Assembly (NCBI GenBank): GCA_019120475.1
Contig: DWVA01000030.1
Span: 1 to 12,323, forward strand
Direction of reading: 5' to 3'
From: Candidatus Blautia intestinipullorum
Lineage (GTDB): Bacteria > Bacillota > Clostridia > Lachnospirales > Lachnospiraceae
DNA: 12,323 nt
The translations under genes and the position numbers were made by a program. The first letter of the stretch is position 1; the number at the start of each line of letters is the position of its first letter. Below are positions 1-6,421 of the stretch, piece after piece. The notes below the pieces were generated by a model that searched no databases, was not told where the DNA came from, and saw nothing but the letters and a program-made list of their open reading frames with translations.

Positions 1-2
1 TA

Positions 3-704
3 ATGGATCTTTTTTCAGGGGGACTGATTCTGGTACTTGGAATCTTTCTGTTTTATAATCCCGAGGTGGTTGTCAGTCTCCTTCCGGTACTTTTGGGAAC
101 ATTTATCCTTACAGACAGCGTATGGGTTCTGAAGGGCTGCGTGAAGATGAAAAAAAGGGACGGCCAGGGTCTGGAATGGAAGATCCTCCTGGCGGGCAGT
201 CTTGTTTTTATCGCTCTTGGCGCTGTTATGATCGTGAATCCTTTCTCTGCGGTAAAGGTGATGATCGTCTTTGCAGGCGCCGTCCTTCTGGCGAACGGTA
301 TCGTGGATCTTGTATTTCTTTTCCTCATCAGAAAGGGAATTAAAACGCTGACGGAATTCCGGCAGAGGGCAAAAGAGAAGGAGGAAGCTGCCGCAGCCGA
401 ACTGCGGGAACAGGAGCCGGTTTACGCGCCCTGGAGTTCACGGAATAAGCGGGAGGCGGAAAATAAACAAGAGGAAAACAAACAGGCGGAAGATATGCAG
501 GGACAGGAAAACGATGAATCCGAAGGCGACGATCCTTCCCCTATAGAAACAGGGAAAACTGAACTTTCGGAAAAAACTGCGGCGGAAGATGCTTCAGCAG
601 AAGAAGATGACGATGAAGAAACGGACGCTTCTGCCAGGAACATGGAAAACTATGAAGCAAAGCGGCAGGAAGAGCCTCAGGAGGAGCATGTAATTGAAGA
701 ATAA
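3..704 (+). CDS. DUF308/HdeD-like membrane protein with long acidic C-terminal tail, probably 5'-truncated
   Basis: Function is not known with certainty. Residues 1-115 of the visible part are hydrophobic segments in helical pairs (about 4-17, 22-44, 60-80, 84-110), with the recurring pattern of glycine-rich helix, then NP or a similar turn, then a second helix (FYNPEVVV, IVNPFSAV). This is typical of the DUF308/HdeD family of small multi-spanning membrane proteins, some of which are linked to acid stress. The visible ATG lies at the very edge of the window with no ribosome binding site in view, and the family normally has an additional N-terminal helix pair. The real start is therefore probably upstream. 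Residues 116-233 form a highly charged, Glu/Asp/Gln-rich, low-complexity tail, probably cytoplasmic and disordered. The end of the gene overlaps the response regulator start by 11 bases, so the two are probably co-transcribed and translationally coupled. The family call is moderately sure; any role in the signalling module is inference. Confidence 0.7.
   Translation: MDLFSGGLILVLGIFLFYNPEVVVSLLPVLLGTFILTDSVWVLKGCVKMKKRDGQGLEWKILLAGSLVFIALGAVMIVNPFSAVKVMIVFAGAVLLANGIVDLVFLFLIRKGIKTLTEFRQRAKEKEEAAAAELREQEPVYAPWSSRNKREAENKQEENKQAEDMQGQENDESEGDDPSPIETGKTELSEKTAAEDASAEEDDDEETDASARNMENYEAKRQEEPQEEHVIEE
679..696 (+). promoter_or_regulatory. Ribosome binding site deciding a TTG start, with an ATG-TAA minimal ORF inside it
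   Basis: AGGAGGAG at 679-686 is a strong Shine-Dalgarno sequence seven bases before a TTG at 694. In the same frame, an ATG at 688-690 is followed at once by TAA (691-693), so the response regulator cannot start there and must use TTG 694. The next residues (KNKILVIEDD) are the canonical receiver-domain N-terminus. Confidence 0.75.
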
Positions 705-1353
705 AATTCTGGTGATCGAAGACGACAGGGCGATTTCTGAACTGCTCTGTATGAATCTTAACGCAGCAGGGTATGAAACAGCAGCAGCCTATGACGGGGA
801 GGAAGCCCGCAGGCTGCTGTTGTGGCATGAGGACGCGGATCTCGCCCTTGTGGATATCATGCTGCCGGGGAAAGACGGTTTTTCCCTGATGGATGATTTT
901 AATGAGAAAAATCTTCCGGTAATCTATCTTACCGCGAAGGATGACGTGGCGTCCAAGGTAAAAGGTCTGAAGCTTGGCGCCGAGGATTATATGGTGAAGC
1001 CCTTTGAGATGCTGGAACTTCTTGTCCGCATAGAAAAGGTACTGGAGCGGACAGGAAGAGCAAAAAAGATCCTTGAGATCCGGGACGTAAAGGTTGATCT
1101 GGAAAAGCACCAGGTGACGAAAAAAGGCGTGGCAGTGAATCTGAAACCCATGGAATATGATCTTCTGGTTCTCCTTCTTCAGAACCGGAACATTGCTCTG
1201 GGAAGAGAGGAAATACTCCGCAGAGTATGGGGGACGGAATTCCTGGGAGAGAGCAGGACTGTGGACGTGCATGTGGGACAGCTGCGGAAGAAGTTGGAAC
1301 TGTATGAGGAGATCAGGACGATTCCCAAGCTTGGATACCGTCTGGAGGATTAA
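694..1353 (+). CDS. OmpR/PhoB-family response regulator
   Basis: DNA-binding response regulator of 219 aa, full length for the family. The receiver domain (about 1-115) has the acidic pair E9/D10-D11, phosphoacceptor D54 in LVDIMLPG, T80 and K102 in the MVKPF motif. The winged-helix Trans_reg_C domain (about 128-218) shows the typical PMEYDLLVLL start, the recognition-helix region with RTVDVHVGQLRKKL, and the C-terminal GYRLED hairpin. The start is TTG 694, set by AGGAGGAG seven bases upstream and by the adjacent stop at 691. It overlaps the end of the membrane protein gene and is followed three bases later by the cognate kinase. It probably regulates the downstream lipoprotein gene, where a two-copy 11-bp-period repeat of the type bound by this family is visible. 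The signal it responds to cannot be read from the sequence. Confidence 0.95.
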   Translation: MKNKILVIEDDRAISELLCMNLNAAGYETAAAYDGEEARRLLLWHEDADLALVDIMLPGKDGFSLMDDFNEKNLPVIYLTAKDDVASKVKGLKLGAEDYMVKPFEMLELLVRIEKVLERTGRAKKILEIRDVKVDLEKHQVTKKGVAVNLKPMEYDLLVLLLQNRNIALGREEILRRVWGTEFLGESRTVDVHVGQLRKKLELYEEIRTIPKLGYRLED

Positions 1354-1356
1354 CGG

Positions 1357-2616
1357 ATGAAGTTATGGAAGAAAACGGTTGCTCTGATGCTGACCACTCT
1401 TTTGTTCTCCCTTGTTCTGGTAGGCGGCCTGAGCCTTTTCCTCACAGGAAAGAGAGCACTGGAAAACACGGTTCAGACCTTCGGCAGACAGTTGAAAGCA
1501 GCCGCGTCTCTGATGGAGCAGTATTGGGATGGAAGCCAGTACAGCCTGATGTCGGAGACCGGAAAAAAGGCTTATCGGGAATTCCAGTTCCGGATGTGCT
1601 GCGGGGACGGCTACGCCCTGATCAACAGAGAGAGCGGAGAAGTGGAAGGGAATTTTACAGGATATCAGATTGTGGATCTTAAGGCGATGGATATTCCGGA
1701 GGACAGCGGCGCGGAAGACTACCGGATCCAGCGGCTGGACGGGAAGATCCTTCTGCTTCAGCAGACCGTGCCGGAGCAGCCGGAAGGCTATCTGCTCCTG
1801 TCTGTGAGGAATATTACGGATGTTTTTGCTGAACTGCGGTATACTGCGGTGATGTTTCTGATCATCTGTTTTGGAATCTTCCTTCTGGCAGGCCTTTTTA
1901 TTTACAGAATGATGCGGCGGACAGTACGGCGTATGGAGGAACTTCAGGAAGTGGCGGGAAAACAGGAGATGCTGCTGGGGGCTCTCGCCCATGAAATGAA
2001 AACGCCTCTGACATCGATCATCGGCTATTCGGACAGCCTCCGTCATGTGAAACTTGGAAAGGAGCAGAGAGACCGTGCCCTGGAGCACATTGAAAGAGAG
2101 GGAAGACGGCTGGAAACACTGTCGGGAAAACTTCTGGAACTTCTTGGCCTGCACAGGAACAGGGCGATCCATATGGAGGATTACTCTGTAAAGGAGCTTT
2201 TTGACAGGATCCGGACGCTGGAAGAGGGGCGGGCAGAGAAAAAAGACGTCTGTTTTTCAGTGGAATGTGAGGATTTTTCTATGAAGATGGATCCCGCCCT
2301 GATGGAAAGTCTTCTGGTGAATCTGATCGATAACGCTTTTCACGCGGTTGATAAAGGCGGCCGGGTCAGTGTCAGAGCGGGGCGTGAAAACGGGAAAATA
2401 TTCTTCCGGGTGTCGGATAACGGTCATGGAATCCCGGAGAAAGATCTGGACAGGGTGACGGAGGCTTTCTATATGGCGGATAAATCCAGAAGCCGCCAGA
2501 ACGGCGGAGCAGGCCTGGGCCTGGCCCTGTGCGAGAGTATCGCCCGGCTTCATAAAGGAAAACTCACAGTAGAAAGCAGAGAAGGAGAAGGCACGGTTGT
2601 GTCTGCTGTTTTCTGA
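1357..2616 (+). CDS. Membrane sensor histidine kinase (HisKA/HATPase), partner of the OmpR-type regulator
   Basis: Orthodox sensor kinase of 419 aa that should autophosphorylate and pass the phosphate to D54 of the regulator encoded three bases upstream. Architecture: transmembrane helix about 8-29; extracytoplasmic sensor domain about 30-162 without a recognised fold; transmembrane helix about 163-184; short linker; HisKA dimerisation domain with phosphoacceptor H212 in ALAHEMKTPLTS; then an ATP-binding domain with N box (VNLIDNAFHAV, N322/N326), G1 box DNGHGIP (D354) and G2 box GAGLGLAL (384-391). The ATG at 1357 has GGAGGA (1344-1349) seven bases before it. The sensor domain carries adjacent cysteines C81-C82, unusual outside the membrane. 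All catalytic motifs are intact, so it should be active; the ligand is unknown. Confidence 0.95.
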   Translation: MKLWKKTVALMLTTLLFSLVLVGGLSLFLTGKRALENTVQTFGRQLKAAASLMEQYWDGSQYSLMSETGKKAYREFQFRMCCGDGYALINRESGEVEGNFTGYQIVDLKAMDIPEDSGAEDYRIQRLDGKILLLQQTVPEQPEGYLLLSVRNITDVFAELRYTAVMFLIICFGIFLLAGLFIYRMMRRTVRRMEELQEVAGKQEMLLGALAHEMKTPLTSIIGYSDSLRHVKLGKEQRDRALEHIEREGRRLETLSGKLLELLGLHRNRAIHMEDYSVKELFDRIRTLEEGRAEKKDVCFSVECEDFSMKMDPALMESLLVNLIDNAFHAVDKGGRVSVRAGRENGKIFFRVSDNGHGIPEKDLDRVTEAFYMADKSRSRQNGGAGLGLALCESIARLHKGKLTVESREGEGTVVSAVF

Positions 2617-2621
2617 CGAAA

Positions 2622-2641
2622 TTACATTTTGTTTACATTTT
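2622..2641 (+). promoter_or_regulatory. Tandem direct repeat, candidate OmpR-family operator
   Basis: TTACATTTT occurs at 2622-2630 and again at 2633-2641, a perfect 9-base direct repeat with an 11-base period. Read differently, it is ATTACA-N5-TTTACA, similar in form to PhoP-type boxes of Bacillota. It ends next to the -35 position of the putative lipoprotein promoter. OmpR/PhoB-family dimers bind head-to-tail repeats with about this spacing, so the regulator encoded at 694-1353 is the obvious candidate; this is inference. Confidence 0.6.
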
Positions 2642-2669
2642 CCTGAATACTTTGCACAACAGATATGGT
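2641..2669 (+). promoter_or_regulatory. Putative activator-dependent promoter of the lipoprotein gene
   Basis: A -10-like TATGGT lies at 2664-2669. The position 17 bases upstream (2641-2646, TCCTGA) is a poor -35 and abuts the second direct-repeat copy. A weak -35 next to tandem repeats is the classic layout of a promoter activated by an OmpR-family regulator. The predicted transcript would start near 2676, about 20 bases before the ATG. Confidence 0.4.
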
Positions 2670-2694
2670 ACCTTTGAGTTACAGGAGGTGGCAT

Positions 2695-4041
2695 ATGAAA
2701 ACAAAAAAATTTTATATGATTATCAGTATATTCTTTCTGGCGGGAGCAGGAATGTCCGGATGCGGTAAAATGGTAAAGTCTGCGGTGGTGGCCGAAGAAA
2801 ACGCAGGAAAAGAAAACGCCACAGACGCTTCTGAAGGAACGAAAGGGAAAGAGGCTTCTTCCCGGAACGCTTTGAAAACAGTCCCGGAGCAGGTACAGGC
2901 GCCGGAAATCTATGAGACTTCCCGGATAGAATATCTCCGGAGCGCGTCCAGGGAAGATAGATCCTCGCCGCTGGAATTTATTTTGACCGCAGAAGCCCCG
3001 GTGGAGGTACCTCAGGTGGATTCCATTCTTCTGAAAAAAGCGGACAAAGCGTCCGGTACGGAAGAAATGGCAGAGCAGATGATCCGTGGGATCGCTGCCG
3101 GAAAAGAAATTAAGATATCAGAAGAATTTTCTCAGGAAAATGGCGGACAAAGTGTTCGGGGTAATTTTACTGCAGGGGAGATCCCTTATACTTATGCCTG
3201 CAATATCGGTGAAAACAGAAAATCTTTTTCCTGTTTAACGGATCTTTCCCAGGTTGCAGATACTGTAGAGGATCTGGAAAGCTGGCAGGCGGAGCTGTTT
3301 GAGAAATATGCCGTGGACACCGGAAAAGTGACAGGAGAAGAAGCCCTGGAATTTCTGGAAGGAATAGGACTGCAGGGATTTCAGATCTGCTCGGAATATC
3401 ACGATACCCTGCCCAGAGACGGGAAAAACGGTCCGGTAGCCAGAGACGGTTTTACTTTTGAACGGGTTGTGGACGGAGTTCCGGTAAATTATATAACGGA
3501 AAGCCTGCTCCCGGTATATGAAGATGGGGCGGCGTCTGTGATCGGGGACGAAACTGCAGCGGAAGGGGAGGATCTGATCTGGATGCAGGAAGAACTCAGC
3601 ATAGAGTTTGCCGGAGGGACTGTAAGAATTTTTCAGTACAGAGATGGCCTTGAAATTTCTGATTTGTCAGATGAAAAACAGTTTCTTCTTCCTTTTGAGG
3701 AGATCAGGGATATTTTTGAAAGAACGGTCGCGCTGCAGATGATGACCGAAGAGAACAGATATTCGCAGACATATGCCGATATGTCCGGGGTTCCTATATA
3801 TAATGTGGATTCCGTAGATATGACGGTTACAAAAGTAAAACTGGGCTATATGAGACAGAGGGATAATCTGAGTAACAAAAAAGGATTTCTGATTCCGGTG
3901 TGGGATTTTTACGGTGTATGGACCGCAGAGTTGACAAGTGGGAGCGGCATTGCTTCCTCCAGTATGGAAGCGGACGATTTTCCAATACTGACCCTTGACG
4001 CCAGAGACGGAACGGTGATACAGAGATTTTTAGGATATTAA
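2695..4041 (+). CDS. Secreted lipoprotein of unknown function, linked to the two-component system
   Basis: I do not recognise this protein firmly; it resembles, from memory, uncharacterised Bacillota lipoproteins such as the DUF6034 group. It is 448 aa from ATG 2695, chosen because AGGAGG (2683-2688) lies six bases upstream and the signal peptide MKTKKFYMIISIFFLAG begins there; an in-frame ATG at 2665 has no ribosome binding site. A lipobox-like M-S-G-C puts the lipidated cysteine at C23. Residues 24-65 are a low-complexity Ala/Glu/Lys linker, followed by a mostly hydrophilic extracellular body of about 380 residues with no enzyme motif that I can see. The last residues (ILTLDARDGTVIQR) resemble the end of PepSY-type modules. 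Its position after the kinase and the putative operator suggest that it is a target, and possibly a sensor accessory, of that two-component system. Confidence 0.75.
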   Translation: MKTKKFYMIISIFFLAGAGMSGCGKMVKSAVVAEENAGKENATDASEGTKGKEASSRNALKTVPEQVQAPEIYETSRIEYLRSASREDRSSPLEFILTAEAPVEVPQVDSILLKKADKASGTEEMAEQMIRGIAAGKEIKISEEFSQENGGQSVRGNFTAGEIPYTYACNIGENRKSFSCLTDLSQVADTVEDLESWQAELFEKYAVDTGKVTGEEALEFLEGIGLQGFQICSEYHDTLPRDGKNGPVARDGFTFERVVDGVPVNYITESLLPVYEDGAASVIGDETAAEGEDLIWMQEELSIEFAGGTVRIFQYRDGLEISDLSDEKQFLLPFEEIRDIFERTVALQMMTEENRYSQTYADMSGVPIYNVDSVDMTVTKVKLGYMRQRDNLSNKKGFLIPVWDFYGVWTAELTSGSGIASSSMEADDFPILTLDARDGTVIQRFLGY

Positions 4042-4051
4042 AAAGTGAAAT

Positions 4052-4107
4052 TTGAACATATTTCTTGATTTTTTATCATGGTGGAATTTTTCTCCCGGAA
4101 ATATAAT
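4052..4107 (+). promoter_or_regulatory. Promoter region of the solute-binding protein operon
   Basis: Two candidates are visible in the 115-base gap. One is TTGAAC (4052-4057), 16 bases, TATCAT (4074-4079), with GAAAT (4047-4051) and ATTTC (4060-4064) arranged as an inverted pair around the -35. The other is a perfect TATAAT (4102-4107) with no recognisable -35 at the right distance (TGGTGG at 4079-4084). The second is what one expects for a promoter needing an activator, for example the AraC-type regulator encoded downstream. No terminator for the preceding gene is evident here. Confidence 0.5.
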
Positions 4108-4156
4108 AGAGCCAGATCAAAAAAACGAAATTCAATGTAAAGGAGAGGATTACACT

Positions 4157-5434
4157 ATGAAGACGAAGAAAATCGCAGCACTGGGGCTTGCGGCAGTTAT
4201 GGCGGCAACGATGGTTCCGGCGGTTCCCGCAATGGCGGAAGACGCATCCGGACAGGTTTACTATCTGAATTTCAAGCCGGAGCAGGATGAAGCATGGCAG
4301 GATCTTGCGGCGGCTTATACCGAGGAGACAGGAGTTCCGGTAACGGTAGTGACCGCGGCTTCCGGACAGTATGAGACGACGCTTCAGTCTGAGATGGCAA
4401 AGAGCGAGGCGCCCACACTTTTCCAGGTAAACGGACCTGTAGGCCTGAAAAACTGGAAGGATTACTGCTATGATCTTTCAGATTCCGATATCTATTCACA
4501 GCTTACCAACGAAGCGTACGCTCTGAAAGACGGCGATGCGGTGGCTGGAATCGCTTATGTTATCGAATCCTACGGACTGATCGTAAACAAAACTCTTCTG
4601 GAAAAAGCAGGATACACACTGGACGATATCAAGAGCTATGACGATCTGAAAGCTGTAGCGGACGATATCCAGAGCAGAAAAGACGAGTTGGGAATCAAGG
4701 GAGCCTTTACCTCCGCAGGCATGGACGGATCTTCTGACTGGAGATACAAAACTCATCTGGCAAACCTTCCGATTTATTATGAATATAAGGAAGACGGAAT
4801 TGACGACACAGATGAGATCAAGGGAACCTATCTTGACAACTACAAAAATCTTTTTGATCTGTATATTACAGATTCCACCTGCGACGGCGCGGAGCTTTCC
4901 GCAAAAACAGCCGACGATTCCAGAAATGAATTTGTAAACAGCGAGGCTGTTTTCTATCAGAACGGTTCCTGGGAATATGCGGAACTCGCAAAGACTTTCA
5001 GCGATGAAGAACTTGCGATGATCCCCATATACTTCGGCGTGGATGACGAGAACGAAGGTCTTGCTACCGGTACAGAGAACTACTGGTGCGTAAATAAGAA
5101 CGCGTCTGAAGAAGACATTCAGGCAACTCTGGACTTTATAAACTGGTGCGTAACTTCTGAGACAGGCGCAAAGTCCATGGCTGAGGATATGGGCTTTACA
5201 ATCCCCTTCAAGACAGCGGTCACTCCTACCAATCTGTTTGTAAAACAGGATCAGGAGTATACAGAAGCAGGTCTTACCCCGGTATCATGGTGCTTCACTA
5301 CAATGCCGTCTGAAGAGTGGAAGAACGCTCTGGGAACAGCGCTTACCGCTTATGCCGCAGGAACAGGAACATGGGACGACGTAGTTTCCGCGTTCGTTGA
5401 CAACTGGGCAATGGAGAAAGCTCTGTCTGAATAA
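4157..5434 (+). CDS. Extracellular solute-binding protein of a CUT1 sugar ABC transporter (no lipobox)
   Basis: Captures a sugar, probably an oligosaccharide, outside the cell and hands it to the two permeases encoded next. It is 425 aa from ATG 4157, selected by GGAGAGG (4142-4148) eight bases upstream and by the signal peptide; an upstream in-frame TTG at 4052 lies in the promoter. Residues 1-27 are a Sec signal peptide ending in PAMA, with cleavage expected before E28. There is no cysteine near that point, so it is not a typical lipoprotein. The mature part has the family-1 binding-protein layout: N-lobe start VYYLNFKPEQDEAWQDLAAAYTEETG, SEMAKSEAPTLFQVNGP, a hinge-region IAYVIESYGLIVN, and C-terminal FINWCVTSETGAKSMAEDMGFTIP. 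Five cysteines (104, 242, 311, 331, 379) lie in the mature part. A strong terminator follows, so this gene should be expressed above the permeases. Substrate cannot be read. Confidence 0.92.
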   Translation: MKTKKIAALGLAAVMAATMVPAVPAMAEDASGQVYYLNFKPEQDEAWQDLAAAYTEETGVPVTVVTAASGQYETTLQSEMAKSEAPTLFQVNGPVGLKNWKDYCYDLSDSDIYSQLTNEAYALKDGDAVAGIAYVIESYGLIVNKTLLEKAGYTLDDIKSYDDLKAVADDIQSRKDELGIKGAFTSAGMDGSSDWRYKTHLANLPIYYEYKEDGIDDTDEIKGTYLDNYKNLFDLYITDSTCDGAELSAKTADDSRNEFVNSEAVFYQNGSWEYAELAKTFSDEELAMIPIYFGVDDENEGLATGTENYWCVNKNASEEDIQATLDFINWCVTSETGAKSMAEDMGFTIPFKTAVTPTNLFVKQDQEYTEAGLTPVSWCFTTMPSEEWKNALGTALTAYAAGTGTWDDVVSAFVDNWAMEKALSE

Positions 5435-5459
5435 AAGAGATTTACAGAACAGATCATAA

Positions 5460-5494
5460 GGAGCTGCTGCATAACTCTGCAGCAGCCCCTTTTT
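5460..5494 (+). terminator. Strong intrinsic terminator/attenuator between binding-protein and permease genes
   Basis: GCTGCTGCA (5463-5471) pairs perfectly with TGCAGCAGC (5478-5486) around a six-base loop, extended by GG/CC after one mismatch and followed by five Ts (5490-5494). It lies 25 bases after the binding-protein stop. Partial readthrough would lower permease expression relative to the binding protein. Confidence 0.85.
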
Positions 5495-5507
5495 CAGTAA
5501 AAGAGAA

Positions 5508-5533
5508 GGTTTTCCGCCGCAACAGGCGGAACC
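5508..5533 (+). other. Second hairpin in the binding-protein/permease spacer
   Basis: TTCCGCC (5512-5518) pairs with GGCGGAA (5525-5531) around a six-base loop, with a further GG/CC after a two-base bulge. There is no T-run, so it is not a terminator. It stands just upstream of the permease ribosome binding site (AAAGAGG, 5551-5557) and could stabilise the 5' end of a processed permease transcript; that role is inference. Confidence 0.5.
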
Positions 5534-5566
5534 GTAAAGATCATGAAAGGAAAGAGGTAGGATCCT

Positions 5567-6421
5567 ATGGTAGGAAAAACAATTAAAAAATGGTGGCCGC
5601 TGTTTGTGCTGCCTACGTTCGCCGCTTTTATCATCGGCTTTCTGTGGCCGTTCCTCTGGGGCATTTATCTTTCGTTCTGTAAATTCACCACTGTACAGGA
5701 TGTTACATTTGTCGGCTTTTCCAACTATACAAAAATACTGATCGACAAAACCTTCAGTCATTCTTTCTGGCTGACGGTGGCTTTTGCGTTTATCTCCAGT
5801 ATTCTGATCAATATCTGCGCTTTTGCCATTGCACTGGCTCTGACAAAAGGCTTCAAAGGAACGAATGCATTCCGTACTGTATTTTTTATGCCGAACCTGA
5901 TCGGCGGAATCGTACTGGGCTACATATGGCAGACTCTTCTGAACGGACTGCTTTCCATGTGGGGACAGCCGCTTCTGGCTCTTTCCGCAAAAAACGGATT
6001 TATAGGAATGCTGCTCCTTCTGATGTGGCAGCAGATCGGATACATGATGATCATTTATGTGGCGGGTCTGAATAATGTGTCGCCGGATCTTATAGAGGCG
6101 GCGAAGATCGACGGGGCCACGTCCAGACAGATCCTGTTCAGGATCAAGATCCCGATGATCATGCCGTCTGTGACTATCTGTACGTTTCTGACCCTGACAA
6201 ACGGATTTAAGATGTTTGACCAGAACCTGTCCCTTACAGGAGGAGACCCGGGCAAGCAGTCACAGCTTCTGGCACTGAATATCTATGATACTTTCTATGC
6301 CCGCAGCGGACCCCAGTGGAAAGGAATCGGCCAGGCTAAGGCAGTGGTATTCTTTATCTTGGTGGTAGCGATCGCGCTGATCCAGTTGAAAGCTACCTCA
6401 TCGAAGGAGGTGCAGCAGTAA
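5567..6421 (+). CDS. CUT1 sugar ABC transporter permease, MalF/UgpA type
   Basis: Inner-membrane permease subunit of 284 aa with six predicted transmembrane helices (about 11-34, 66-92, 103-124, 146-166, 200-215, 257-275), the short form lacking the long periplasmic loop of E. coli MalF. The cytoplasmic EAA loop that contacts the ATPase is intact at 177-196: E177-A178-A179, D182-G183 and P196 (EAAKIDGA...IKIP). The ATG at 5567 follows AAAGAGG (5551-5557). The stop codon overlaps the next start as TAATG, so the two permeases are translationally coupled, as expected for a heterodimer. No ATPase gene lies nearby. Confidence 0.95.
   Translation: MVGKTIKKWWPLFVLPTFAAFIIGFLWPFLWGIYLSFCKFTTVQDVTFVGFSNYTKILIDKTFSHSFWLTVAFAFISSILINICAFAIALALTKGFKGTNAFRTVFFMPNLIGGIVLGYIWQTLLNGLLSMWGQPLLALSAKNGFIGMLLLLMWQQIGYMMIIYVAGLNNVSPDLIEAAKIDGATSRQILFRIKIPMIMPSVTICTFLTLTNGFKMFDQNLSLTGGDPGKQSQLLALNIYDTFYARSGPQWKGIGQAKAVVFFILVVAIALIQLKATSSKEVQQ

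Noticed and set aside
422..690. Purine-rich stretch as a repeat array or unusual DNA element
   Set aside because: It is explained by the Glu/Gln/Lys/Asp-rich coding tail; no exact tandem unit recurs.
541..1272. Long antisense open frame (243 codons) opposite the first response regulator
   Set aside because: It lies opposite a gene with a complete set of receiver and winged-helix motifs. Its translation is Cys/His/Phe-rich with no recognisable domain, and no ribosome binding site is apparent.
1363..2172. Long antisense open frame (269 codons) opposite the first kinase
   Set aside because: It mirrors codon bias of the kinase gene; the product looks random and has no domain signature.
2665..2694. 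Earlier in-frame ATG for the lipoprotein (ten extra residues)
   Set aside because: There is no ribosome binding site before 2665, and the ATG overlaps the putative -10. ATG 2695 has AGGAGG at the right distance and starts a proper signal peptide.
4047..4110. CcpA-type catabolite-repression (cre) site near the transporter promoter
   Set aside because: No stretch in the gap fits the cre pattern closely enough; the apparent matches miss the central CG.
4052..4156. 35-residue N-terminal extension of the binding protein from TTG 4052
   Set aside because: The TTG is part of a promoter-like -35, the extension would bury the signal peptide internally, and the ATG at 4157 has a good ribosome binding site.
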